DNA of 7,317 nt from CAYRFF01 sp964436125. GTDB taxonomy: Bacteria; Bacteroidota; Bacteroidia; Chitinophagales; Saprospiraceae. Every line of letters starts with the position of its first letter. Position 1 is the stretch's first letter. The stretch lies in NCBI GenBank assembly GCA_964436125.1, contig CAYTBT010000065.1, forward strand, positions 1 through 7,317. The letters run 5' to 3'. Both the position numbers and the translations under genes were made by a program. A model generated the notes under the pieces. That model did not search any database. It saw nothing but the letters and a program-made list of their open reading frames with translations, and had not been told where the DNA came from. This document shows, piece after piece, positions 1 through 7,317 of the stretch.

Positions 1-31
1 GACATTTCCACTTTTCTTATAAATATTCTGA

Positions 32-3000
32 CTATTTTTTAGTAGACCTTAAGTATAGACTTCCTTGTCCATTAAATTCTTCTTTTAATAGATGTTTTTG
101 ACCGAGAATTGGGTAAGAAAAAACCACATGTTTTTCTGAGATACTGTCCGGTGCTATTCCAGAAGTAAAATACACTATTGAGTCTTGGGTGAAACCATTG
201 GAGTATTTTTTCTCATCCCGATATTCCTGCGGTGTTCTCCATCTTCCATTTTCCAGTTCCAGTGCCACACAAGTTACTTCAATCTTGTGTTCAGTTAGTT
301 CCTCATAAACAGAAGGATTCACGATTGTCATCGTATTTCCATCTGTACTATAATAATATTCAAGTCCTTGTACTTTCTTTCCTTTCTTGTCTCCTTCACT
401 TTGCGTAATTGATACATCTTTTACTTTAAATTTGTAAATACGCGTGATCGGGTTTCCGTCTGAATCATTTGTTTCCAATGCAATTCTATGCTCTTTGTTA
501 TTGGACATCGGCATACTGAACACTACATAGGGATTAACGAATACATCTACATTCTCCCCTTCCGGTCCTACCTCGGTAATCATTGTAAGATTTTCCAGGG
601 GATTTCCCGCCGGAATACAAGGCTTATCAGATTCTCCTACGTTAATATCAACTGAAGTATTTATGCTTATCAGCCCTCCCAAGACAGAACCTTTGACTCG
701 TACTCTTCCGGACATCCAAGTCGGGTTAGGTAAACCAGCTTGAAAAGATGCGCCTAGCCCCATACTTGCTAGAGATGCTTTTCCGGTATAGAACCATGTA
801 TCTACTTTAAGGCCTATATCGGCATAAAAATATGCATATAATTGCCCTACTCCATACCAATTCTTATACCCAATTACCGCTCTACCTTCTCCACAATCTG
901 CATCATTGAAATTCAACAAGGCAACATCATAACCGGCTGTGGCCTCCATATTCAAGTAGAACGCAGCGATCTCCAGGTCCAATCTCCCATTAACTGATGC
1001 ACCGAACATAAATCCTCTGTTGCGCTGATTCTGAATTAGATTCATCACTTTAGCATCTGATTGTCCTTTAGTTGCATTCACATGAGCTCCCAAAAAATTA
1101 GAAACCTTTTGTGGTACTTTTGGAAATTGAGGAAGCCGAGTCCCCATACATAAATATGCATCTCCTCCGAGATAAAAATCCAACCAATCATTTTCATAAT
1201 CGACGAGCTCGAGTTCAATCCTACTGAACTCACCACCATATCCTTTATTTTTCTCACCTCCCGGATGTCCGGCATAAAGAAAAAAATCGCTCTTATCCGC
1301 ATGGAACCAGATAGGTATAACAATTGATGAGCCCGTAATATCTATTTCTCCCCTTATCTCAACATAAGCATCAAATTTTCCGTCGGCATATTGCATTTCA
1401 AATTTGCCGTTTATAAGGCCGTTGTCCTTCCCTTTGGTATATTTATTTAACTCTTCATCAAAGGTAAAATCCATAAGTTCATCGCTCGAGATGATATTAG
1501 TATTCCCGTCAAATTTAACTGTATTAATTCCTCCGTTACTATTTACTTCAATACTTAGCTCCAGTCCTGCCTTCAAGACTTTCTTCTGAACAATATAGCC
1601 ATAAATGGAAGCCTCAAAGACCATTTTCTCTTTCGATGGCTTAAGCCCGAGTGTTGTTCCATCTTTCACTACCTCTTCAATTGCCATATTCTTATAAAAA
1701 CCTCCGCCGAAACCATTCAGGTAGATCGGTGTAGGTCCCATAGGTATTCCCACCATTCCAAATTTTACCTTGCCACCAAAACCATAATAGTCAAAGCTCT
1801 CCTTTTCTCCCATAAACATCTGAGCTTCAATCTCCATAAAATCTGATATTGCAATTGTAGCGTCTCCATAAATCCCATCTCCATAATCAATATCCTCATT
1901 AAAAAAGAGTAATGAGCCATCGACTGATACCGGACCGAAGTCACCGGCGACATCAACTTTATTCACCTCTATTTCCGGCCTTTCAGGTAAGTCAATCTCC
2001 TTGGGCTTTACTGTTATTGTACCGTAGAGTTTTACCGTAGTTTCTCCTGATAGGCTGAAACCTGTTCCTTCTTCACCCAGTATCATATCCAAGTCAAATT
2101 TAAAGCCAAGCTTCAGTTTATTTCCTTCAACCTCAAATACTGGCCAAAATTCCTTTAGTTGTATCGGGAATCCTGCAACTTTATGATCTCCTACATACCT
2201 CGTATCCTCTTTTACCGAGCCTAAAATGGACTTTTCTGCATCGTTCAAAGTCAAGATGGGCTTGGCCGGCCCTGAGTAGCTATCTGAATTCAAGGCCATA
2301 TATTCAGAGATATCCTCGTGATAGCTCGGCAAGAACCCGGTTCCGGGTCCTTGGTTTACATCTTCACCGAAATGCTTATTCCCAAAACGCACAAAGCCCG
2401 GATCAAAGTAGAATTCTTTCTTTCCTTTTCTATTGTGATTGGCAACCGTCAAGCCTCTGATCTCCGCAATGTCCAGCTCAATCTTCGGTATATCGCCCTC
2501 TTTATTTTTATCGGAAATGACATCAGTGATGTTAATCGAGAAGTCTCCGTAGAGAGCAGCGTAAAGGATGAGATCTTCATTCCTCGGTTTATTAATTATA
2601 ATATTAGTTTCAGGACTCAAATTGAAATTTGCCGCCCACATAGGCACATTATACCCGGCTTTTTCATCTACTTCCACAATAAACTGAAAGGCATACCCTG
2701 TTCTCAAGGGATCGGAGGGAGAATTTAAATTACAGGAATATGGCAGTCGATCTTCACTTATAGGCAGCCCGATATCTCCTTTCATTCTTGCATCGCTAGG
2801 GACCCATTCTTTAATTTTCATCTGAAATTCATCAATGGAGAAAGCCCATCTATCAAGCCTTCCCGACTGAAGTACGTCCGTTCCATAGATATCCACCCAC
2901 AGTCCACTTTCCATATTAAGGAAAAAATCTGTAAATGTAAAGGTAGCCTGCTTGTCATCTGTTCCCATAAAGTCCTTGGGAAGGGTCATTGTCAACTCTT

Positions 3001-5095
3001 TAATGTATAAGCCCATATACTGGGGGCTTTCTCGATTTAAAAATACCTTGCCATTACCATCTACAGGCCATTTTGATACATTGGGATTTTTAACTATTGA
3101 ATGATCAAAGAACAGCCCCTCCTCAGCAGAGATAATGAATCCCGGCATTTCTTCAATTTCAAAGTCATGAGAGGGAACAAGCGTTGCGATCCAGTCGTCC
3201 CATGCTTTAAAAGTAAAGCGAGTTTTCATTTTTACCACTTCCCCATCCAGTCTTTCTCCCTCTGAATCAACTGGTTTTATTCCGCTCTTCACTATTAATT
3301 CAGCTTCCGCAAATATGCTATCTAATCCCTCGCTAGTCCATTTTAAGTGCGTATAATCATTGATTGGTTGTTCACTTTCGTTGCTTTCAGTATCACGTCC
3401 TTTAAGTTTCAGTTCAACCCCTTCGCTGAGCTCAAAGCTTCTTGTCGTCGGTAGATATAATTCACCATTTCCATCAAAGCCTTCAGGGTTAATACAGAAT
3501 CCTTTACCTGCTAGAGACAACCAGGCATTGGGGCCTGCGTCTTGAATTTTAGTGGCATAAAACATTTCCATATTAGAGCCTTTTTCGGAAAATGTAATAC
3601 GCGTAATTGAAAGATTGGTACTGGTGTTTCCCATCTCTGCATCAGCAATACCCACAGGAAAATCAATAGGTACTTCTCCGCGCAACTTTTGTAAAGGTTG
3701 CAATTCAACATTTATTCTGTTGATAAAATCATTTATTTTTCCACTGAAATATTCATCTACCAGTTCAGGTGCTGTCCAATCCACAATTTCTTTATAGCCA
3801 TCTGCTACTGTAGTGACGACATATCCTGAAACAAGTTTCATATCAGTATTCACCTGAATATCCGTAAACTCGACAGCGAGTTTTAATTCATATCCATAGG
3901 GAGCCCATAGCATATTTCCTGTCCCTTGGTAGCTTTTCCCCTCTTTAGTTGCCTCATTCACCTCCATTGTGAACTCTCCTACCTGTATTTCTTTCCCTGA
4001 TATATCCCCTTGAAATAATTTTTTATTCTCGATATCCGGAAGGCCACAATCAATTTCCGTGGAAGATTCTATGGCATACTCCTCAGTAATAAATTCCTCC
4101 TCGGCTTCATATATAAAAGCAATCGGTTCACTATAACCACCATTGGCAATTTCTATAGGGCTATTCTGTGTATTAAGCAATTTGGCCTTTACTTGAACTA
4201 CATATCGTCCACCATTTCTGAGTACATTTAAATATCGTGTAGTATCGAAGATAAACATATTGGTATGAATATTATATTCAGTGAAGACCGGAGGGTTCCT
4301 CTTGGCGTCGCTTACAGTCTGCCCGGGGTAGGCTTCTCTTATTTTTAGTTCATAGCTCAAGGGGCCTGTAGGTACACCACATGTTGTCACCGGAGCCGTC
4401 CAGTTAAAAAGGATCTGAGGTCCGGTAGGTGTGAAAGGTTTAAAGTCGTAAGCCGGTTCACCCATTGTATTAAAAGGTGCGATAAATTGAGGTGCCGCAG
4501 CTGTGTAACATATATTAAAATAAGCACAGCCTGAAAACAAGGGTGCAAGTGGTCTGGAATGTCCCGGGCTATCATAATCATACACATTGATACATAAGCG
4601 GTATTGCCCTTCCGGTAATTTATAATTGATTCCATGTTCTCTTATTTCCTTTAATGTAAGGTTTTCATAAATAAAATTATTTGAAGAGAAATTTTCAAAG
4701 GCTTGATTTAAGTCGGCGGCAGTGAGGATTTTTGTCTGATTTGGCATTAATATGATAGGTGTGATTGGTTGGTACTGAGCGCTCGTATAAATTGCACCCG
4801 GCTCGGGTGATAATCTCTCTATTCTCAAGCCAAGTTTAATCCGTTTCTGTTCTGGTCTGTTATTGGTAAGTCTTATCTGTACTTTCTGAATAAGACTTTC
4901 TTGCATATAATTACCGCAGAAATCAGCTGCTAGTTCAGATACAAATGGACTTACAGGTTGCTTTACAATTACATTGACATTTACTTGATTCTGTGCATCG
5001 GTATGTGCATGAATTATGCATAGTAGAAAAGTAAATAGAAATAAAGTAGCTATTTTATTCAGTTGAGAAGAGTAAATGAAGTCCATTTTTTTCAT
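32..5095 (-). CDS. Giant exported TANFOR / fibronectin III-like beta-rich surface protein
   Basis: Exported protein of 1687 residues with no visible enzymatic motif; a structural or adhesive cell-surface role is inferred. Residues 1-34 form a signal peptide: basic start, hydrophobic core ATLFLFTFLLCII, likely cleavage at TDA|QN. C26 follows LL, not a lipobox, so it is probably not a lipoprotein. Residues 36-195 resemble the TANFOR domain from memory, including LPEGQYRLCINVYDYD at 160-175 and cysteines 60, 168, 190 and 196. Residues 200-330 look like a fibronectin III fold (FNWTAP at 230-235, YVVQVKAK at 298-305). An acidic linker (331-349) leads into a long beta-rich body, about 350-1490. Its landmarks are GFGGGFYKNM (1128-1137), NWYGVGQLYAYFY (1412-1424) and LPNPTW (1455-1460). 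Residues 1505-1650 look Ig-like. The start is the first ATG after an in-frame TAA two codons upstream, 11 bp from the barrel gene, so they are probably co-transcribed. No type IX sorting domain is apparent at the abrupt C-terminus, ending LYLRSTKK. The ORF is certain; the family is likely; the function is unknown. Confidence 0.9.
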   Translation of the reverse strand: MKKMDFIYSSQLNKIATLFLFTFLLCIIHAHTDAQNQVNVNVIVKQPVSPFVSELAADFCGNYMQESLIQKVQIRLTNNRPEQKRIKLGLRIERLSPEPGAIYTSAQYQPITPIILMPNQTKILTAADLNQAFENFSSNNFIYENLTLKEIREHGINYKLPEGQYRLCINVYDYDSPGHSRPLAPLFSGCAYFNICYTAAAPQFIAPFNTMGEPAYDFKPFTPTGPQILFNWTAPVTTCGVPTGPLSYELKIREAYPGQTVSDAKRNPPVFTEYNIHTNMFIFDTTRYLNVLRNGGRYVVQVKAKLLNTQNSPIEIANGGYSEPIAFIYEAEEEFITEEYAIESSTEIDCGLPDIENKKLFQGDISGKEIQVGEFTMEVNEATKEGKSYQGTGNMLWAPYGYELKLAVEFTDIQVNTDMKLVSGYVVTTVADGYKEIVDWTAPELVDEYFSGKINDFINRINVELQPLQKLRGEVPIDFPVGIADAEMGNTSTNLSITRITFSEKGSNMEMFYATKIQDAGPNAWLSLAGKGFCINPEGFDGNGELYLPTTRSFELSEGVELKLKGRDTESNESEQPINDYTHLKWTSEGLDSIFAEAELIVKSGIKPVDSEGERLDGEVVKMKTRFTFKAWDDWIATLVPSHDFEIEEMPGFIISAEEGLFFDHSIVKNPNVSKWPVDGNGKVFLNRESPQYMGLYIKELTMTLPKDFMGTDDKQATFTFTDFFLNMESGLWVDIYGTDVLQSGRLDRWAFSIDEFQMKIKEWVPSDARMKGDIGLPISEDRLPYSCNLNSPSDPLRTGYAFQFIVEVDEKAGYNVPMWAANFNLSPETNIIINKPRNEDLILYAALYGDFSINITDVISDKNKEGDIPKIELDIAEIRGLTVANHNRKGKKEFYFDPGFVRFGNKHFGEDVNQGPGTGFLPSYHEDISEYMALNSDSYSGPAKPILTLNDAEKSILGSVKEDTRYVGDHKVAGFPIQLKEFWPVFEVEGNKLKLGFKFDLDMILGEEGTGFSLSGETTVKLYGTITVKPKEIDLPERPEIEVNKVDVAGDFGPVSVDGSLLFFNEDIDYGDGIYGDATIAISDFMEIEAQMFMGEKESFDYYGFGGKVKFGMVGIPMGPTPIYLNGFGGGFYKNMAIEEVVKDGTTLGLKPSKEKMVFEASIYGYIVQKKVLKAGLELSIEVNSNGGINTVKFDGNTNIISSDELMDFTFDEELNKYTKGKDNGLINGKFEMQYADGKFDAYVEIRGEIDITGSSIVIPIWFHADKSDFFLYAGHPGGEKNKGYGGEFSRIELELVDYENDWLDFYLGGDAYLCMGTRLPQFPKVPQKVSNFLGAHVNATKGQSDAKVMNLIQNQRNRGFMFGASVNGRLDLEIAAFYLNMEATAGYDVALLNFNDADCGEGRAVIGYKNWYGVGQLYAYFYADIGLKVDTWFYTGKASLASMGLGASFQAGLPNPTWMSGRVRVKGSVLGGLISINTSVDINVGESDKPCIPAGNPLENLTMITEVGPEGENVDVFVNPYVVFSMPMSNNKEHRIALETNDSDGNPITRIYKFKVKDVSITQSEGDKKGKKVQGLEYYYSTDGNTMTIVNPSVYEELTEHKIEVTCVALELENGRWRTPQEYRDEKKYSNGFTQDSIVYFTSGIAPDSISEKHVVFSYPILGQKHLLKEEFNGQGSLYLRSTKK

Positions 5096-5106
5096 TGTTT
5101 AAAAGT

Positions 5107-6819
5107 TTAAAATCTGTAATTATAATTGAGACTAAAAGTAAAATTCTGAGTATTTACAGCAATCGGTATCTGATTTATTTTATCAAGGGGATTAAGATTA
5201 ATAGGGGGCGTCAAAATATAGCTACTGGATAAATTAAAACTGTGCTTATCCAACTTATAGTTGGCACCGGCTGAGAAACTCGTATTATTTCCAACATTTT
5301 CATTGTTAGATTTATTAAAGAAATATCCTATATTTAAATTTACTCCCAATTTCTTGCTCTGAAGTAATTGAGCGTTTCCTCCTATATTTATACCGACAGA
5401 TTGATATCGATAGTCCTGCTGACCGTAAACACTGTAGCTCGAGCCGGCATTTAAGCCTAATTGTGATTGTATAAGTTGCAGACCATAATTGACTGAGATA
5501 TTCAGATTGTCCCCGCCGGCCTGTTCCTTTGTGGCAGGGTTAAAATCTTTAAGATCTGTGAATGATACATTTGCGGAAGCTGTATGTTGCATGATAGTGG
5601 AAAATGAATGGTAAGAAGGCGATATTGAATAACTCAGCATCAATTGATTCATCCGTGCATTATCATTCAGCTGTATAGTGCCATCTTCCTGGTAAACATA
5701 GGCTGCATTTCCATTGAGATTAAGAACAAAACTCTTTCCTAGCCTTGTATTGATGCTCAGGTTACCGGAAGTAGCTTGAATTTCAGTCAATGCTTTACCT
5801 GATAAATTATTGTGCTGCCTATTTGCGACAGCTGAAATATTCATTTTATTCTTAAATAATTGGGTAGATAAGGTAGCGTTAATATTTTCAATATCATTGA
5901 CTGTGTAGGGGATTCCTAATGACAGATAATCCGGCTCGACTCTGCGATAATTTATTCCGAAATGAAAATTATTGAGATTAAGACGCAGGCTTCCACGTCC
6001 GGAAAAGCTTAAGGTAGATGTGGGGTTTACTTCAGTCAAATAAGATAAAAACTGTGAAATCTCAGTATCCCCTATGGAATCTAAAGAGTTATAGAACATA
6101 TTTCTGTTAAGTAAACTTGCTGCTATGTCGCCACTGAAAGTCAGTACTTTAAAGAAATTATAAGACCATGACAGACCCAATGCGGTATTTTCTTGGGGAG
6201 TAATGCCAAATTCCGGATTCAAGGGTGTCTCCAATGATTCAGGGTCATCAATAGCATGAAAAAAACTAAGGTGTGTATAATTTCCATTCTCCTCAAAGCC
6301 GATTTTGACTCCATATCCTTTTCGTGAAAACTGAGGTTCCAAGCGTTTATCAATTGTTGTATCGATAGTAATAGATTTATTTAAGCGTCCATAAAATGCT
6401 GCAAATCTAAATGCGCCCGGACTCAACTCTATCCCACCTCCTAGAAAAGTTTGTCCATCAAATATCAATGGCGAGAAGCTTATATGACGATAGCCTGCAT
6501 GTACCTTTATCCATTTATAGGATGGGCTTATGCCAAATTGTGAATATGGTGTTGAATAGCTCCTACTATATTGACTTATTGAAAAGGACAAAGGGAGGGC
6601 AAGCCCGTAAATTGTCGGGGTAAGGTCACCATAAACATTCCATGACAATGGGGATCTATACATCTGAGATGAATTGGATGTAAAATAGTTCAAGCCTGCA
6701 CCTATACCACCTGTAATGGTAAATGGTTCTATCTCTTTAATATTACTATAATCCTGGGCAACAATCGTGTGCCAGAGTGGAAAAAGCAAGATTATAGCGT
6801 ATAAAATTATCCTTCTCAT
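5107..6819 (-). CDS. Outer-membrane beta-barrel protein, partner gene of the giant surface protein
   Basis: A 570-residue protein predicted to sit in the outer membrane as a beta-barrel. Residues 1-21 are a signal peptide (RR start, hydrophobic IILYAIILLF, cleavage near TIVA|QD). The rest is almost entirely short strands of alternating polar and aromatic or hydrophobic residues separated by N/S/G-rich turns, for example LNISVNYGLQL (439-449), LGVNLNIGYFF (491-501) and FTFSLNYNYRF (560-570). The final residue is Phe, the classic signal for barrel insertion by the BAM complex. Residues 76-146 are the most family-like part: PLSFS, FGISPSYKW (95-103), HAGYRHISFS, FLGGGIELSPG and FYGRL. I see no TonB box or plug domain, so it is not an obvious TonB-dependent receptor. 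The start is fixed by an in-frame TAA four codons upstream. No Shine-Dalgarno sequence is present, which is normal for Bacteroidota. The 11-bp gap to the giant gene suggests a shared transcript and a joint role in secreting or anchoring it; that role is inferred. The barrel call is firm; the exact family is not named. Confidence 0.88.
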   Translation of the reverse strand: MRRIILYAIILLFPLWHTIVAQDYSNIKEIEPFTITGGIGAGLNYFTSNSSQMYRSPLSWNVYGDLTPTIYGLALPLSFSISQYSRSYSTPYSQFGISPSYKWIKVHAGYRHISFSPLIFDGQTFLGGGIELSPGAFRFAAFYGRLNKSITIDTTIDKRLEPQFSRKGYGVKIGFEENGNYTHLSFFHAIDDPESLETPLNPEFGITPQENTALGLSWSYNFFKVLTFSGDIAASLLNRNMFYNSLDSIGDTEISQFLSYLTEVNPTSTLSFSGRGSLRLNLNNFHFGINYRRVEPDYLSLGIPYTVNDIENINATLSTQLFKNKMNISAVANRQHNNLSGKALTEIQATSGNLSINTRLGKSFVLNLNGNAAYVYQEDGTIQLNDNARMNQLMLSYSISPSYHSFSTIMQHTASANVSFTDLKDFNPATKEQAGGDNLNISVNYGLQLIQSQLGLNAGSSYSVYGQQDYRYQSVGINIGGNAQLLQSKKLGVNLNIGYFFNKSNNENVGNNTSFSAGANYKLDKHSFNLSSSYILTPPINLNPLDKINQIPIAVNTQNFTFSLNYNYRF

Positions 6820-6875
6820 ACAATGTTCTTATAAGCTTCCTTGCTCCATGTCAAGTTATATCCAGTCTGAAAACA

Positions 6876-6910
6876 AGAGCTTGATATGGGGCTTTACGTT
6901 CTCAAGCTCT
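6876..6910 (-). terminator. Perfect 9-bp inverted repeat, possible weak terminator
   Basis: On the plus strand AGAGCTTGA (6876-6884) and TCAAGCTCT (6902-6910) are exact reverse complements, separated by a 17-nt loop. Read on the minus strand, the hairpin starts inside the TAG stop of the 99-residue ORF and is followed by TGTTTTC, a short and imperfect T-tract. On the plus strand it is followed by the T/A-rich ATTTTAAATTTTTATTTT. The stem has only four G/C pairs and the loop is long, so as an intrinsic terminator it would be weak. It could also be an operator or an mRNA structure in the leader of the barrel gene. The repeat itself is certain; its role is not. Confidence 0.4.
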
Positions 6911-7208
6911 ATTTTAAATTTTTATTTTCCGTTGCCGGTATCTGGACAGCATCCTTAATTATTTCGCGGCTAACAGCAGTTTTATTCCTGAGCTTCCTTC
7001 CATCAATTAAATTTAAATATTTGTATTTGACTAGTCTTCTCGGATTACATCCATTCCGCAATGCATTGAAACCATTTGAATTCATAGTACTCGTCACCAC
7101 ATTAAAAGTCGTATCTCGCTGTACCTTTGTCCGTACAGGAGGTACTATAAAGTTTTGAGGTGATTTTATAAAGTGGCTAGGACGGCTCATAAACATTAAC
7201 CAATTCAT
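6909..7208 (-). CDS. Doubtful small hypothetical ORF, 99 residues
   Basis: This open frame encodes a basic, polar protein rich in Asn, Lys, Arg and Val. It has no signal peptide, membrane segment or motif I recognise. An in-frame TAA two codons upstream of the ATG means that it starts here or at Met5 or Met7. No ribosome binding site or Bacteroidota promoter is visible. It has the same orientation as the two downstream genes and ends 89 bp before the barrel start, with a 9-bp hairpin overlapping its stop codon, which mildly favours a real transcription unit ending there. Against it, the complementary strand is also open over most of the same stretch (6886-7158, 90 codons, very hydrophobic translation), so the frame may be chance. 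It could also be a decayed remnant of a larger gene. I cannot assign a function. Confidence 0.3.
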   Translation of the reverse strand: MNWLMFMSRPSHFIKSPQNFIVPPVRTKVQRDTTFNVVTSTMNSNGFNALRNGCNPRRLVKYKYLNLIDGRKLRNKTAVSREIIKDAVQIPATENKNLK

Positions 7209-7317
7209 AGCTTAGATATTAAATTTACTTAACCGTATTAAATGTATAGTAGCTAATTCATTACTGAAGTTTCCCACATAAATTTTTCAATTGATCGGAT
7301 TATGTTGAATTTTAGTT

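Larger units (their letters stand above)
6820..7317. other. Upstream region without a confident gene
   Basis: About 500 bp upstream of the barrel gene. It holds only the doubtful 99-residue ORF, the 9-bp inverted repeat, a weaker inverted repeat GTACCT/AGGTAC with a 13-nt loop inside that ORF, and an 8-bp palindrome CTTATAAG (6828-6835) just upstream of the barrel start. The operon promoter should lie here, but I find no good match to the Bacteroidota pattern of TTTG near -33 and TAnnTTTG near -7. The nearest, TACATTTA on the minus strand upstream of 7208, lacks a partner -33 element. No tRNA, transposase or attachment-site repeat is visible. Confidence 0.6.

Noticed and set aside
3..5. An ATG on the minus strand 26 bp after the giant gene's stop, which might begin the next gene of the operon.
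   Set aside because: Only five bases remain before the window edge, so there is no coding evidence.
2318..2728. A 136-codon plus-strand open frame.
   Set aside because: It lies wholly antisense within the giant gene, and its translation shows no signal peptide or domain. The minus frame here continues the giant protein's beta-rich pattern without a break.
4387..4635. An 82-codon minus-strand frame overlapping the giant gene.
   Set aside because: It is an out-of-frame shadow inside the TANFOR/FN3-like coding region, with no independent start signal.
5015..5020. C26 in the giant protein's signal peptide as a lipoprotein cysteine.
   Set aside because: The residues before it are F-L-L, whereas a lipobox needs a small residue (G, A or S) directly before the cysteine. 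A normal cleavage site follows at TDA|QN.
6828..6856. TTGACA, 15 bp, TATAAG on the minus strand just upstream of the barrel gene, resembling a sigma70 promoter.
   Set aside because: The spacer is short and Bacteroidota primary sigma factors recognise a different pattern (TTTG near -33, TAnnTTTG near -7). The -10-like element would also sit almost on the start codon.

Overview
The window looks like AT-rich Bacteroidota DNA. Three things suggest this. Neither large gene has a Shine-Dalgarno sequence at its start. Both encode Sec-exported, envelope-type proteins. The larger protein has an N-terminal domain and long beta-rich body of a kind I associate with giant TANFOR-domain / fibronectin-like surface proteins of this phylum. 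Nothing here lets me name a genus.

All confident genes are on the minus strand, so transcription runs from high to low coordinates. From 7317 to 6820 there is about 500 bp without a confident gene. It holds one doubtful small ORF (7208-6909) and a perfect 9-bp inverted repeat that overlaps that ORF's stop codon. A 570-residue outer-membrane beta-barrel protein follows (6819-5107). After an 11-bp gap comes a 1687-residue exported protein (5095-32). The 31 bases beyond its stop show no terminator, so the unit may continue past the window edge.

The barrel and the giant protein very probably share one transcript. My working model is that the barrel exports, anchors or assembles the giant beta-rich protein at the cell surface. 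This rests on adjacency, signal peptides and predicted location; no function is proven. The giant protein stops in the middle of what looks like a beta-strand module, right after a run of six A. A frameshift or recently truncated C-terminus should therefore be considered.

I see no rRNA, tRNA, CRISPR array, insertion sequence, riboswitch or convincing Bacteroidota promoter.
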